A stretch of DNA of 64,000 nucleotides from Kingella sp. (in: b-proteobacteria) (GCF_030527935.1 NZ_JAUMZV010000004.1:1-64000); one strand, 5' to 3'; shown: positions 16,645-25,926, counted from the stretch's first letter. Notes: a model not told the origin generated them from the letters alone. A program made the numbers and translations.

Positions 16645-17739
16645 CTATCCGCGTGCAATATCGGGTGTGTCCACACGCACATCAGCGTTTTGAGCGCGGT
16701 GTCGCAGGGCGTGGTCGATGAGCACCAGCGCGAGCATGGCTTCGGCGATGGGGGCGGCGCGTAGCCCCACGCAGGGGTCGTGTCGCCCGTGGGTGGCGAT
16801 GGTTACGGGGTTGCCGTGGATGTCTATGGATTGGCGTGGGGTAGCGATGGAGCTGGTGGGTTTGATGGCGAAGTTGGCGGTGATGGTTTGCCCTGTGGCG
16901 ATGCCGCCAACGATGCCGCCTGCGTGGTTGCTGGCGAAGCCTTGCGGCGTGAGTTCGTCGCCGTGGTAGCTGCCGCGTTGGGCGACCACGCCGAAGCCGT
17001 CGCCAATTTCTACACCTTTGACGGCGTTGATGGACATCAGCGCGTGGGCGATGTCGGCATCTAGGCGGTCAAACACGGGTTCGCCCAAGCCAAATGGCAC
17101 GTTGCGGGCTTCTATGTGCAGCTTCGCGCCCACGCTGTCCAGCGATTTGCGCACGCTGTCCATATAGGCTTCCAGCGTGGCGATTTGTGATTGGTTGGCG
17201 GCAAAAAAGGGGTTTTGCGCGATGTAGGCTTCGTTTTCAAAGGCGATTTCGTGTTCGCCCACTTGCGTTACCCAGCAGATGATGTGGGTGCCGAATTGTT
17301 GGTGCAGCCATTTTTTGGCGATTGCACCTGCGGCAACGCGGGCGGCGGTTTCGCGTGCGGAGCTTCTGCCGCCGCCGCGATAGTCGCGCATGCCGTATTT
17401 GTGCCAATAGGCGTAGTCGGCGTGGCCGGGGCGGAATTGCTGGGCGATTGAGCCATAGTCTTTGCTGCGCTGGTCGGTGTTGCGAATCAGCAGGGCGATG
17501 GGTGTGCCTGTGGTCTTGCCGTCAAACACGCCTGATAGGATTTCTACTTGGTCGTCTTCGCGGCGTTGGGTAACGTGGCGGCTGGTGCCCGGTTTGCGGC
17601 GGTCTAGGTCGGGCTGGATGTCGGCTTCGCTGAGCGGGAGATGGGGCGGGCAGCCGTCGATGATGCAGCCGATGCCTGCGCCGTGGCTTTCGCCAAAGGT
17701 GGTTACGGTGAAGAGTTGTCCGAAGGTGTTGCCTGCCAT
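16645..17739 (-). CDS. aroC: Chorismate synthase
   Basis: AroC makes chorismate from EPSP with reduced FMN, the last shared step of aromatic synthesis. The 364-residue product shows the signatures GESHGAGIGCIIDGCPP near the N-terminus, RPGHADYAYWHKYG and YRGGGRSSARETAARVAAG, and a C-terminal RHDPCVGLRAAPIAEAM. The length is normal. It stands alone, head-on to the small membrane protein gene, with no other aro gene in the window. Confidence 0.97.
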   Translation of the reverse strand: MAGNTFGQLFTVTTFGESHGAGIGCIIDGCPPHLPLSEADIQPDLDRRKPGTSRHVTQRREDDQVEILSGVFDGKTTGTPIALLIRNTDQRSKDYGSIAQQFRPGHADYAYWHKYGMRDYRGGGRSSARETAARVAAGAIAKKWLHQQFGTHIICWVTQVGEHEIAFENEAYIAQNPFFAANQSQIATLEAYMDSVRKSLDSVGAKLHIEARNVPFGLGEPVFDRLDADIAHALMSINAVKGVEIGDGFGVVAQRGSYHGDELTPQGFASNHAGGIVGGIATGQTITANFAIKPTSSIATPRQSIDIHGNPVTIATHGRHDPCVGLRAAPIAEAMLALVLIDHALRHRAQNADVRVDTPDIARG

Positions 17740-17785
17740 GATGTGCTTTCTGGTGGATGGTTTTTAGGATGGCAAATTTTAACAT

Positions 17786-17828
17786 AAAGGCAGCCTGAAA
17801 GCGGGGTTGGGGCTTTCAGGCTGCCTTT
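17786..17828. terminator. Inverted DUS terminator
   Basis: AAAGGCAGCCTGAAAG pairs with CTTTCAGGCTGCCTTT across an 11-base loop. It lies after the DUF805 gene stop, before the aroC start. Confidence 0.65.
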
Positions 17829-17838
17829 TGTGGTGGGG

Positions 17839-18436
17839 TTAATATTTTTCGTATTCTTCGGCTGTTATGGGGTCTTTACCGAAGCGATTGTTGCCTTTTG
17901 TGCCTTCTAAGCTAAGCAAAATCAGTAGGATAAATGTGCCTACATAAGGAATTAAACAAGTAAAAAACCACCAGCCTGAGCGGTCGGTGTCGTGCAAACG
18001 GCGCACGGTAACGGCAAGTGTGGGCAGGATGGTGGCAAGCAGATAGATTGCCAGCAATGCTATGCTAACCAAAACGCCAACCGTAAATATATCCGAATGA
18101 CCGTCTTTGCCTATGCTGTTGGGTGTGGTATTGGAAATAAAGGCAAAAAAGATGCCGATAAGAAGAATAAGCTGTATCAGTCTATCTATTAGCGTGTATA
18201 TCCAGAACTCTTTTCTACGCGCACGCCCCCTGAATGTGATGTATTTTTTTAAGAACCTGTATTCACTATTTCCATAGGCAGATTTTATGAAATAAAAGCG
18301 CGGATACAAGGCAAAAAGCGCAATAAGGTTGGACACCTTGCGAGCATTTTTAACGCAGTAGCTACGTTTTTAGGGCATAAAAGATGTCTATGGAAATAGT
18401 GAATACAGGTTCTAAAGCTGCTAAATACCAGCTCAT
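17839..18436 (-). pseudogene. DUF805 membrane protein gene interrupted by a MITE
   Basis: The native start is ATG 18436 after AAGGAGTTTGAAC, reading MSWYLAAL. After codon 8 a 160-bp MITE (18253-18412) is inserted, and translation would stop inside it at codon 25. Beyond the element the frame resumes as KKYITFRGRARRKEFW, the typical DUF805 N-terminus, followed by about four membrane helices. Removing the element plus one TAA copy gives 145 in-frame codons, a normal DUF805 length. A GTG inside the MITE (18336) could drive a 165-residue chimaera whose first 29 residues are MITE-derived. The function of DUF805 proteins is unknown. Confidence 0.88.
18253..18412. mobile_element. MITE family A, copy A2, inserted in the DUF805 gene
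   Basis: The 160-bp element has ends GAACCTGTATTCACTATTTC and its complement and is flanked by TAA/TAA (18250-18252 and 18413-18415). The arms continue as an imperfect palindrome with an inner hairpin GGTTGGACACCTTGC. No transposase is encoded. This copy gives the clearest view of insertion. Confidence 0.9.
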
Positions 18437-18787
18437 GTTCAAACTCCTTGTTGGATTTTTGTTAAGAAATGAAAAATCGCAGGATTGTAATTGTCGGGGG
18501 TGGGGGGAATGTCAAGCGCAATGGCGGGAAATTAGCGTAATCGCTTAATGGGCGGGCAAAAGTAATCTCTCGCCGATGAAAATAGTGAGAGTTTTTAAAT
18601 TTTAGCTCTGCTGAGCTGCGTTTCAGGCTGCCTTGGTGATGAATAGGGCAGCCTGAAAACGTTGAATGCTTGGGTGGGCTATTTTGTTGCTTGCCAGAAT
18701 GTGATTAACCACGGTGGGTAACGCGTTGCTCGCCATACGGTTGGGCGCGGGCGATGATGGTTGGGCAGCCTGAAAAGAGGTGGAGCG

Positions 18788-18838
18788 TGGGGTGCAGGGG
18801 CTTGCCCCTGCTCGTGGTAGGCGGCGAAACGCCTGCGC
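18788..18838 (+). repeat. Dispersed repeat, copy 2 (GCAGGGG...GCAGGCG type)
   Basis: It matches positions 66-116 in reverse orientation. The gap 18437-18922 otherwise holds the DUF805 promoter region and DUS copies, and I see no gene there. Confidence 0.55.
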
Positions 18839-18858
18839 TGGGAAAGAGAAAAAACATT

Positions 18859-18903
18859 AAAAGGCAGCCTGAAACAGTAAAACAAGTTTTCAGGCTGCCT
18901 TTT
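18859..18903 (-). terminator. Inverted DUS terminator after the ABC gene
   Basis: AAAAGGCAGCCTGAAAC and GTTTTCAGGCTGCCTTTT face each other, 20 bp past the stop of the ABC protein gene on the minus strand, with T-runs on both sides. Confidence 0.7.
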
Positions 18904-18922
18904 GTTGCGCTGCTGTGCAGCT

Positions 18923-20707
18923 TCAATCGCAATTCATCGGGGCGGTAATTTCTATGCTCTGGCTGTGGAAAGCATCCAGCGTGCCGCGGTGTCCGATGCT
19001 GATGATGATGCTTTGGGGCAGGCGTTGGCGGATTAGGGTGTAGAGGTGGGCTTCGGTGGGTTCGTCGAGCGCGGAGGTGGCTTCGTCCAGTAGGATAAGC
19101 TGGGGTTGCGACAGCAGCACGCGGGCAAAGCCGATGCGTTGTAGCTCGCCAGGGGAAAGGATGTGTTGCCAGTCTTGCTCTTCGTCTAGCCGCTCGGCAA
19201 GCTGGGGCAGCAGGCAGTCGGTGAGTGTGGCGATAAGGGTTTCGTTGCTGGCTTGGATGTTGGGGTAGCACAAGACGTGTTTCAGGCTGCCTTGGGGGAC
19301 GTAGGGGCGTTGCGGGATAAAGAGCGTGTGGCGTTTTTCAGGCTGCCATACGTTGCCGCTGCTGCCAAACGCCCATAGCCCTGCCAGCATGCGCAGGGTG
19401 GTGGTTTTGCCGCAGCCTGATGGGCCTTTAATCAGCAGGCTTTGCCCTGCGGCAGCCTGAAAATTGAGGTTATCCAGCAGGATGTCGCCGTTGGCGCGGT
19501 GCACGGTTACGTTTTGGATTTTCAGGCTGCCTTGGCTGATTTGGCGTTGCGGCTGCTGGCTGTGGTGTGGCTCTTCCATGCTGGTCATAAAGCCGTATAG
19601 CCGTTCTAGGCGGGCGCGATAGACGGTGAAGCGTCCGTAGAACAGGCGGAAAAATGACAGCGCTTGTTGCAAGCGGGCAAAGGCTTGCACGGTTTGTTGG
19701 ATGTCGCCGAGTTTGATTTGCCCTGCAAACAGGCGCGGGGCTTGCAACAGGATGGGAAAGAGTTTGATGCCGCTGGAAAACATGTCGTTGAAGCCGCTTA
19801 AAAACACGCTTTGGCGGGCGATGCGCCATTTGTTGCGGATGATGGCGGCAAAGCGTTGATTGAGCGATTGTTTTTCTTGCGCTTCGCCGCCGTAAAAGGC
19901 AACGGATTCGGCGTGGTCGCGGATGCGGATGAGCGAATAGCGGTAATCGCCGTTGAGCTTTTCGTTTTCATAATTGTGATGAATCAACGGTTTGCCTATC
20001 CACATGGCAACGAAGGTGGCAAGGATAACGAAAATAAACACAAAATAAACAATGCCATGCGGAATATTGATGCCAAACACGGTCAGCACGCCCGCCAAGC
20101 CCCACAGCACAATGGCAAATTCTAGCGAGGTAAGCACGGAATTGAGCATGCCGCGCACAAATTCAATGGTGGAAACGATGAAATCTTGCGCGTCTTGCTG
20201 GATACGTTGGTCTATGTTGTCGGGGGTGTGGCGTTTGCTTTGCAGGCGGTAGTAGTTTTTGTCGCTGAGCCAGCGTTCAATCAGCACCGCGTTGAGCCGC
20301 TCGCTCCATTTAATCGCAATGGCTTGGTCAAAAAAATCGTTTACCGCGCCGTTAAACGTGCGCAGCAGTACCACGGCGGCATTCATGGCGGCAAACAGCC
20401 AAAACACGCTGGCATTCATGTCTTGCATGGATGTGTATAGCCCGCTGGACATAAAGGTGCTGAACACGTTGAGCCGCACTTCGGTGAGCAGCAACACAAT
20501 CATGACGGAAATCATCAGCAGGGCGCGGCTGGCGGCTTTTTTATCCAAACACGGGCGCAGGACGTGCCAAAATTCGCGCCCGAAGCGCGTGTATTTGAGC
20601 AGCCAAACCACGATAGTCAAAATAAGCACAACGCTGACAAAGGTTTGCAGCAGCCAGATGGGGGTGGCGAACAGTTCTTGCTGCCATTTGGGGAGTTTGG
20701 TGGGCAT
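18923..20707 (-). CDS. YddA/SbmA-BacA-like ABC transporter, fused membrane and ATPase domains
   Basis: The 594-residue product has an N-terminal membrane domain with about six helices (residues 20-330) of the SbmA/BacA type and a C-terminal ATPase domain. The ATPase shows Walker A GPSGCGKTT, the signature LSPGELQR and Walker B LILLDEATSALD. Such proteins import peptides, cobalamin or siderophore-like compounds. I chose ATG 20707 because upstream residues are DUS-derived. A TonB-dependent receptor gene lies 330 bp upstream on the same strand, like E. coli yddA-yddB. Several DUS copies lie inside the gene, encoding GSLK, QPEK and FQAA. A paralog lies at 51606-53459. Confidence 0.88.
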   Translation of the reverse strand: MPTKLPKWQQELFATPIWLLQTFVSVVLILTIVVWLLKYTRFGREFWHVLRPCLDKKAASRALLMISVMIVLLLTEVRLNVFSTFMSSGLYTSMQDMNASVFWLFAAMNAAVVLLRTFNGAVNDFFDQAIAIKWSERLNAVLIERWLSDKNYYRLQSKRHTPDNIDQRIQQDAQDFIVSTIEFVRGMLNSVLTSLEFAIVLWGLAGVLTVFGINIPHGIVYFVFIFVILATFVAMWIGKPLIHHNYENEKLNGDYRYSLIRIRDHAESVAFYGGEAQEKQSLNQRFAAIIRNKWRIARQSVFLSGFNDMFSSGIKLFPILLQAPRLFAGQIKLGDIQQTVQAFARLQQALSFFRLFYGRFTVYRARLERLYGFMTSMEEPHHSQQPQRQISQGSLKIQNVTVHRANGDILLDNLNFQAAAGQSLLIKGPSGCGKTTTLRMLAGLWAFGSSGNVWQPEKRHTLFIPQRPYVPQGSLKHVLCYPNIQASNETLIATLTDCLLPQLAERLDEEQDWQHILSPGELQRIGFARVLLSQPQLILLDEATSALDEPTEAHLYTLIRQRLPQSIIISIGHRGTLDAFHSQSIEITAPMNCD

Positions 20708-20785
20708 GATGGGATGGGGGAATGGTTTTTCAGGCTGCCTAAACAAGGCAAGATGGCAGCCTGAAACACTAAAAAACACAAGGCG

Positions 20786-20972
20786 ATGTCCTAAATATGC
20801 TGCATTGCTGTTCTCTCTCCCGCTGGCGGGGGAAAGTTAGGGTGGCGGTTTAATCGCTTGCCACCCCCATCCTAGCCTTCCTCCGCTAGCGGGAGAAGGA
20901 ACAGATGGCAGGGTTTTTAACCCATACTGCTTGCTATCAACCATCATCAAGCCAGCATACTTTTTAAGACAT
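20786..20972. repeat. GTGTCC-family element, long form
   Basis: Ends ATGTCCTAAATATGCTG and CAGCATACTTTTTAAGACAT enclose about 150 bp with two smaller palindromes (CTCCCGCTGGCGGGGG and CTCCGCTAGCGGGAG). The body matches 29921-30036. It separates the receptor from its ABC gene. Confidence 0.65.
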
Positions 20973-20986
20973 CGCCAAACACAAAA

Positions 20987-21029
20987 AAGGCAGCCTGAAA
21001 ACGCTTTATTCCTGTTTTCAGGCTGCCTT
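20987..21029 (-). terminator. Inverted DUS terminator after the receptor
   Basis: AAGGCAGCCTGAAAAC and GTTTTCAGGCTGCCTT lie 10 bp beyond the receptor stop. If efficient, it would separate the receptor from the ABC gene. Confidence 0.65.
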
Positions 21030-21039
21030 GCTCATTCAA

Positions 21040-23382
21040 TTAAAACGAATAATCCGCTTTCAACCAGAACGTGCGCGGCATGCCGACTACGGCGAAGCTG
21101 CGGTCATATTGCCCGCGTTGCACTTGCCAATAGTGTTTGTTGAACACGTTTTCCACCGCGCCGCTTACGGTCAGCGCGTTGCGCTCGCCAAATTTTTTGG
21201 TGTAGCGCGCGCCGATGTCCACCAGCGTGTAGCTGGGGAACGCGTATTTTTTCTGGCTGTCTTGATACGATTTGCCGTAATACTGCACGTTGGCATTCAG
21301 CGTCAGCCCTTGCGCAAACGGCGTATCCCATTCAATGCCCGCTTTGGCAATCACACGCGGGCTGGCGACTTGCACGCCGTTAATCAGCATATCGCGCGAG
21401 CTGGGGTATTTGCGCAAATCCGAACGCATATACATCAATCCAAAGCTCGGATGCAGCGTTTTATTCATCAAATTGCCGTACACGTTAAATTCCACGCCGC
21501 GATTGCGCTCAAAGCCTTGCTCATCGCCCGCCGCGCCGCCCTGGGCTTTGTATTTGGCAAAATCGGAATTATTGCCATAGGTTAAGCGACCGTTGGCGTT
21601 GGTTTGCCCGCGCCAATAACCAGGGCGTTTGATTTGGAACGCGCTCAATGTGGTTACCACGTCGCCCCAGTTTTTGCGTACGCCAAATTCAAATTGGCGG
21701 CTCACGCGTGGTTTTGCCATGGTGGTGTTGCCATCGTCATCGGTTTTGATGTCGGCAGGTTCAAGGTCTTGCATATAGTTGCCGTAGAACACCAAATCGG
21801 GCGATGGCAGCCATGCCGCCATCAGCATGGGGCTGATGCGGTGCGATTTGCCTGTTTCGTTGGCTTTTTTGTCTGTGTATTCAACGTGTTGGAAACGCCC
21901 GCCCACGGTTAGGCGCAGCGTGTTGTCCAAAAAGCCCAGCGTGTCAGACAACGCCAAGCTGTTCACTTTAATCCGCGCATCTAGGTTGGCATTGCTTTCC
22001 ATGCGGTTGGGGTAATCGGGTTTAAACGCTGCCAGTTGCCCTGCAAGATTGCCGCGCTCGGGGTAGATGGTGGCGGTGCTTCTGCCTGCTGCCGTGCCGC
22101 GATAGGTGGCGCGTTGGCGGATAATGCGGTCAAACGCGGTGCTCCAATTATGCGAAACAGGCCCGGTGTAGAACTCGCCGCGTGCCGATAAATTCATGCT
22201 CAATGTGCGGAAATATTGGTCGGTTAGGCGGGCGGTGCCTGTGGTGTATTGGTTGGCGGTGGTGCAGGCGGTGGTGGCGTTGCGGCAGATGGTGGGCGAA
22301 ATCAGCGTGCCGTAGTAACGCGCTTTGTTGTAGCCGATGCCGCCTGTGATTTGGAAGCTGTGGTCGGTGTCGTATTCAAACGTGAGCATATTGGTTTGAC
22401 CCACGGTGTTTTGCCAGTTCCACGCGGGCAGCAGGTTGGTTTTGCCATCGGGCGCGGCAAATAGCTTGCCTGCGGCGTTTTGAATATCTTGCATGCGGGC
22501 GCGACCGCCGTGGGTTTTGCGTTTGGCGTACACGCTGTCAAACGCAACGCGCAATTTTTCGCCGCGATAATCGGCGTTAAAGGCAAATTCTTTGTCGTCT
22601 TCTTTATAGCCATCGCGCGGGGTGTCGCCGTGGCGCAATTTGGCGTTGGCACGGATACCGAATTGTTTGCTCTCGCCAAAGCGTTGCCCAATATCGGCGG
22701 TGGTTTGCACGCGGCTGTCGCTAAACCATGCCAAGCCAACTTTGCGGTTGCCGTCATCGCTGGCTTTTTTGGTTTCAATATTCAATGCGCCTGAAACCGC
22801 GCCTTCGGGGTCCATGCCTGTTACGGCGGTGGACGCGCCTTTAATCAACTGCGCGGAGCCAACGTGCACATCGGCGGTGCCTTGCGTGCCATACATACCC
22901 GCCAAGCCGTTTACGCTGAATTGGCGTGCGTCTAGCTGGAAGCCGCGAAAATACAAGCCTGTGAGCGTATTGCTTTCGCCACCAAACGCCATCACAGACG
23001 CATCGGTGCTGGCAACGGCATCAACCAGCGTGCGGGCTTGTTTGTTGTTGATGCGGTTTTCATCGTAATTGACTACGGTAATCGGCGCGGTGAATGCGTT
23101 GGCGCGCCCAAGCAGGCTTAAATTAACGCGGTCGAGCATATCGCCATCGCTGGCGATGGAGAAGGATTTGGCGGCGCGAACAACGGAACGGTCGGATTGA
23201 ACGGTTACGTTTTGCAAGGTTTGCGCGGGCGTTGCGCTGCTGTCTTGCGCGCTGGCTTCGGCTTGCGCGGGACTTTGCGCGCTGGTTTCAGGCTGCGTTG
23301 CGCTGTTGTCGGCATTGTCTGCCACGGCAAATTGGGCAAAGCTCAAACCGAGCAGGGCGAGTGTGATTTTGTTTAATCTCAT
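21040..23382 (-). CDS. TonB-dependent siderophore-type receptor (1)
   Basis: The 780-residue outer-membrane protein has a signal peptide (cleavage near AVA|DN), an Ala/Gln/Ser-rich spacer, a plug domain (about 70-190) with ITVVNYDENRINNKQARTLVD and LYFRGFQLDARQFSVNG, and a 22-strand barrel ending in phenylalanine (KADYSF), as required for BAM assembly. The form is that of ferrichrome/FhuE-type siderophore receptors; the ligand cannot be read. It would depend on the TonB-ExbB-ExbD system at 5.4-7.6 kb. A YddA-like ABC gene follows on the same strand. Confidence 0.9.
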   Translation of the reverse strand: MRLNKITLALLGLSFAQFAVADNADNSATQPETSAQSPAQAEASAQDSSATPAQTLQNVTVQSDRSVVRAAKSFSIASDGDMLDRVNLSLLGRANAFTAPITVVNYDENRINNKQARTLVDAVASTDASVMAFGGESNTLTGLYFRGFQLDARQFSVNGLAGMYGTQGTADVHVGSAQLIKGASTAVTGMDPEGAVSGALNIETKKASDDGNRKVGLAWFSDSRVQTTADIGQRFGESKQFGIRANAKLRHGDTPRDGYKEDDKEFAFNADYRGEKLRVAFDSVYAKRKTHGGRARMQDIQNAAGKLFAAPDGKTNLLPAWNWQNTVGQTNMLTFEYDTDHSFQITGGIGYNKARYYGTLISPTICRNATTACTTANQYTTGTARLTDQYFRTLSMNLSARGEFYTGPVSHNWSTAFDRIIRQRATYRGTAAGRSTATIYPERGNLAGQLAAFKPDYPNRMESNANLDARIKVNSLALSDTLGFLDNTLRLTVGGRFQHVEYTDKKANETGKSHRISPMLMAAWLPSPDLVFYGNYMQDLEPADIKTDDDGNTTMAKPRVSRQFEFGVRKNWGDVVTTLSAFQIKRPGYWRGQTNANGRLTYGNNSDFAKYKAQGGAAGDEQGFERNRGVEFNVYGNLMNKTLHPSFGLMYMRSDLRKYPSSRDMLINGVQVASPRVIAKAGIEWDTPFAQGLTLNANVQYYGKSYQDSQKKYAFPSYTLVDIGARYTKKFGERNALTVSGAVENVFNKHYWQVQRGQYDRSFAVVGMPRTFWLKADYSF

Positions 23383-23479
23383 GATGTTAGCGGGTGTTAA
23401 GGTTGGTTAAAAAAGTGCGCGATTGTAACAAGGATGGACAGTAATGGTAATTGGTTTTGTTTGTGTGGAATGTAAATTT

Positions 23480-23956
23480 TCAGGCTGCCTTGGGCTGCTG
23501 CACGGCGCGTTGCCACGCGGTTATCTGCACCACCACGCTGTGCCGTTCGTTATCATCGGCAAAAATGCTGCGCGGCAATACGATGAACTGGCTGCCAAAC
23601 GCCAGCACCACATTGCCTTGCTGTTCGCCAACGTGGGTGAGCGTTGCCCAGCTATACCAAACTTCGTTTTCCTGCGGATAGACTTGGCGGCAGCCTGCGG
23701 CATCGGCGGTGAATTGGCTTTCGTGCAGCAAATGGCTTTGGCGCATGGCGCGGCGGAGTGTGAAGTGTTGTGAGCAGACTATCAGCAGCAAGATGCTGCA
23801 CCACAATGCGCCCAAGGTAAGCATCACGGCGTTGATGTGGTGAGCAATCTGCGCGTGGAGTTCGCTGTCGGCGGCGATGTCCCAATCTTGCAGGACGCTG
23901 TTGAGCTGCTGGGTTGCGCTGCGGATAAACAGGGCGGCGGCGGTGAGCAGCAGCAC
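23480..23956 (-). pseudogene. YcxB-like membrane protein, 5' end apparently lost
   Basis: From GTG 23956 the frame gives 158 residues with two membrane stretches and a C-terminal domain typical of YcxB-like proteins (ENEVWYSWATLTHV, FIVLPRSIF). The same frame is open further upstream to a TAA at 24035-24037 and encodes AYTQAAYLVAGQSQHRHQSK, the usual region before the first helix, but without a start codon. The full-length N-terminus therefore seems lost, although a shorter product from GTG is possible. The last codons AAG GCA GCC TGA come from a DUS. Confidence 0.55.
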
Positions 23957-24291
23957 AAACAGCGCGAGCAGGATTTTGCTTTGATGGCGATGCTGGCTTT
24001 GGCCGGCAACAAGGTAGGCGGCTTGGGTGTAGGCTTAGGGGTTGGGCGGGAGTGTGTAGTGCATGGGCTCGGGTTGGTTTGACTACATTTGACTACATTT
24101 CGGGCTGCTGATGGGGCGGGACGAAGTGCGGCGGGTGGGGTTACGGCAATGGCAAGCGTGGGTATGGCGGCGCAACGCCATGAAAAAGGGGATGGGCTGC
24201 TACGGTTGCGTTTTCAGACTGCCTTACATTCGCGCATCAAGGCAGCCTGAAACTTTGAGCGCGGGGGCGAAGGCTGGGCAGCCTGAAATGT

Positions 24292-24342
24292 TTGCCCCGC
24301 GTTCCCTACGGCTTGCGTGCAAGCCGTGCGCTGGTAAGGGTT
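24292..24342. repeat. Dispersed repeat near CTTGCGTGCAAGCCG
   Basis: A stretch with CGTTCCCTACGGCTTGCGTGCAAGCCGTGCGC (given here in parts: CGTTCCCTACGG, CTTGCGTGCAAG, CCGTGCGCTGG) recurs inverted at about 39936-39975. The gap 24064-24691 contains only repeats. Confidence 0.45.
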
Positions 24343-24424
24343 GGGTTGGATGGTGGGGGGGATTGGGCGATTGCTATTTTGTTATCCGATTTTCAGGCTG
24401 CAACCTTTGCAAAATCTGTAACTG

Positions 24425-24510
24425 ATGGAGCGTCGGCGGCTTGCTGGCATCTTGGCAAATCAGCCATGCGCTGTTTAATAAACGTTGGCGACGAGCCGCC
24501 GCCGCTCCAT
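24425..24510. repeat. GGAGCG hairpin family, copy R1
   Basis: ATGGAGCGTCGGCGGC and GCCGCCGCCGCTCCAT are inverted ends of an 86-bp unit. It directly adjoins MITE copy A3. Other copies lie at 31110, 33361 and 42659. Confidence 0.65.
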
Positions 24511-24515
24511 TTTAA

Positions 24516-24675
24516 GAACCTGTATTCACTATTTCCATAGGCAGATTTTATGACATAAAAGCGTGGATACAAGGCAAAAAGCGCAGTAAGGTCGGACACC
24601 TTGCGAGTATTTTTAACGCAGTAGCCACGTTTTTAGGGCATAAAAGATGCCTATGGAAATAGTGAATACAGGTTC
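24516..24675. mobile_element. MITE family A, copy A3
   Basis: A full 160-bp copy with GAACCTGTATTCAC ends and TAA on both sides (24513-24515 and 24676-24678). Arms and inner hairpin (GGTCGGACACCTTGC) match copy A2 closely. Confidence 0.88.
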
Positions 24676-24691
24676 TAAGGTTTCAGGCTGC

Positions 24692-25348
24692 CTAAAACCG
24701 CCATACGCCGCGTTCGCTGGCAAAGTAGCGCACGCGGATATCGTGGCTTTGCGTAGGCAGTTGGGGCAGGCTTTGGCAGGCGAAGCCTGCGGCGATGGTT
24801 TGCGGTTTCAGGCTGCGTGGGGTGGCGGCTAGTGTGCAGTCGTAGTAGCCGCCGCCTTGCCCTAGGCGGTAGCCGCGCTGGTCTATGCCGACAATGGGCA
24901 ACACCATGATGTGCAGCGATTGGGCGCGGATTTTGTTGCCATGAAATTGCGGCACTTGGATTTGGCTGCGGCGGCGCGGGCGTTCGGGCTGGGCTGTTTT
25001 AACTCTGTTGAAGCCTGCGGCTTTCAGGCTGCCTTGGCGCATGATGGGGTGGGGCGTGAACCAGAGTTTCAGGCTGCGTGGGGCAATGTAGGGCAGATAG
25101 ACTTGTGCGCCGCGTTGTTGGGCTGTGCGGGCGAAGCTGTCCAGCCGCAGTTCGCTGCCGATTGCCCAATATACGGCGATGCGTTTGCCGCGTTTGATGA
25201 AGCGGTTGAGTTCGCTGTTGATGCGGCGTTCGGCAGCGCGGCGGGCGTTTTCAGGCTGCCTTTTGCGGGCAAGGCGCAGCGTGCGGCGGATTTCACGTTT
25301 ATCGGCTTGCGGCGATAGGTTTTCAGGCTGCCGAAATAGCGTATTCAT
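24692..25348 (-). CDS. fau: 5-formyltetrahydrofolate cyclo-ligase
   Basis: This enzyme turns 5-formyl-THF to 5,10-methenyl-THF with ATP. The 218-residue product has the N-terminal basic helix with REIRRTLRLAR, the central IAVYWAIGSELRLD, and the C-terminal motif LGQGGGYYDCTLA that binds phosphate; the usual arginine in GGYYDRTL is cysteine here. The ATG at 25348 overlaps the dut stop by one base (TGATG), so translation is coupled. At least five DUS cores lie in frame and encode QPEN, GSLKAAG or RSLK, more than in any neighbour. Confidence 0.88.
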   Translation of the reverse strand: MNTLFRQPENLSPQADKREIRRTLRLARKRQPENARRAAERRINSELNRFIKRGKRIAVYWAIGSELRLDSFARTAQQRGAQVYLPYIAPRSLKLWFTPHPIMRQGSLKAAGFNRVKTAQPERPRRRSQIQVPQFHGNKIRAQSLHIMVLPIVGIDQRGYRLGQGGGYYDCTLAATPRSLKPQTIAAGFACQSLPQLPTQSHDIRVRYFASERGVWRF

Positions 25349-25800
25349 CAGCCGCGCCCTGTGCTGCCAAAGCCGCCTGCACCGCGCTCGCTGCTGGCGA
25401 AATCGTCCACAATGGCAAACTGCGCTTGCACCACGGGCATGATGACCATCTGCGCGATGCGGTCTAGCGGGGCAATGGTGAAATCGGCTTGGCTTCTGTT
25501 CCACAGCGACACCATCAGCTCGCCTTGGTAGTCGGAATCAATCAAGCCGACCAAATTGCCCAGCACGATGCCGTGTTTATGCCCCAGCCCTGAGCGCGGC
25601 AAGATGGTGGCGGCAAGATTGGGGTTGGCGATGTGGATGGCGATGCCTGTGGGGATGAGTGCGGTTTCGCCTGCGCGGATGGTTTGCGGCGCGTCTATGC
25701 AGGCGCGCAAGTCTAGCCCGGCGCTGCCTTGCGTGGCGTATTGCGGCAGGTGTTCGGCGATTTTGGGGTTGAGAATTTTGAGTTGGATGGTGGGGTGCAT
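25348..25800 (-). CDS. dut: dUTP diphosphatase
   Basis: Dut hydrolyses dUTP to dUMP, keeps uracil out of DNA and feeds thymidylate synthesis. The 150-residue product has all five motifs: GSAGLDLRA, PRSGLGHKHG, GLIDSDYQGEL, APLDRIAQMV and the C-terminal ERGAGGFGSTGRG. The ATG at 25800 follows AAAGGAAACACC. The gene overlaps fau by one base downstream. Confidence 0.96.
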   Translation of the reverse strand: MHPTIQLKILNPKIAEHLPQYATQGSAGLDLRACIDAPQTIRAGETALIPTGIAIHIANPNLAATILPRSGLGHKHGIVLGNLVGLIDSDYQGELMVSLWNRSQADFTIAPLDRIAQMVIMPVVQAQFAIVDDFASSERGAGGFGSTGRG

Positions 25801-25926
25801 GGTGTTTCCTTTTATTTGGATTGCGCTAAGGCAGCCTGAAAACAAAAAACTACATCCAGTTTCAGGATGACTAAAAAACTGTTATGATACCGTAAATTTT
25901 CCCCCACGTTCTGTTAGGCTGTGTAA

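Noticed and set aside
17839..18336. 165-residue DUF805 protein starting at the GTG inside the MITE
   Set aside because: Its first 29 residues are MITE sequence, also seen at another MITE copy (24516-24675). The native start at 18436 has a good ribosome site.
18420..18560. TTGACA/TACAAT promoter for the DUF805 gene
   Set aside because: The boxes are present on the minus strand but spaced by about 20 bases, so I did not annotate them.
23480..24063. ATG 24063 as the lost start of the YcxB-like gene
   Set aside because: It is not in frame with the coding body; the body frame upstream has a TAA at 24035-24037 and no start codon.
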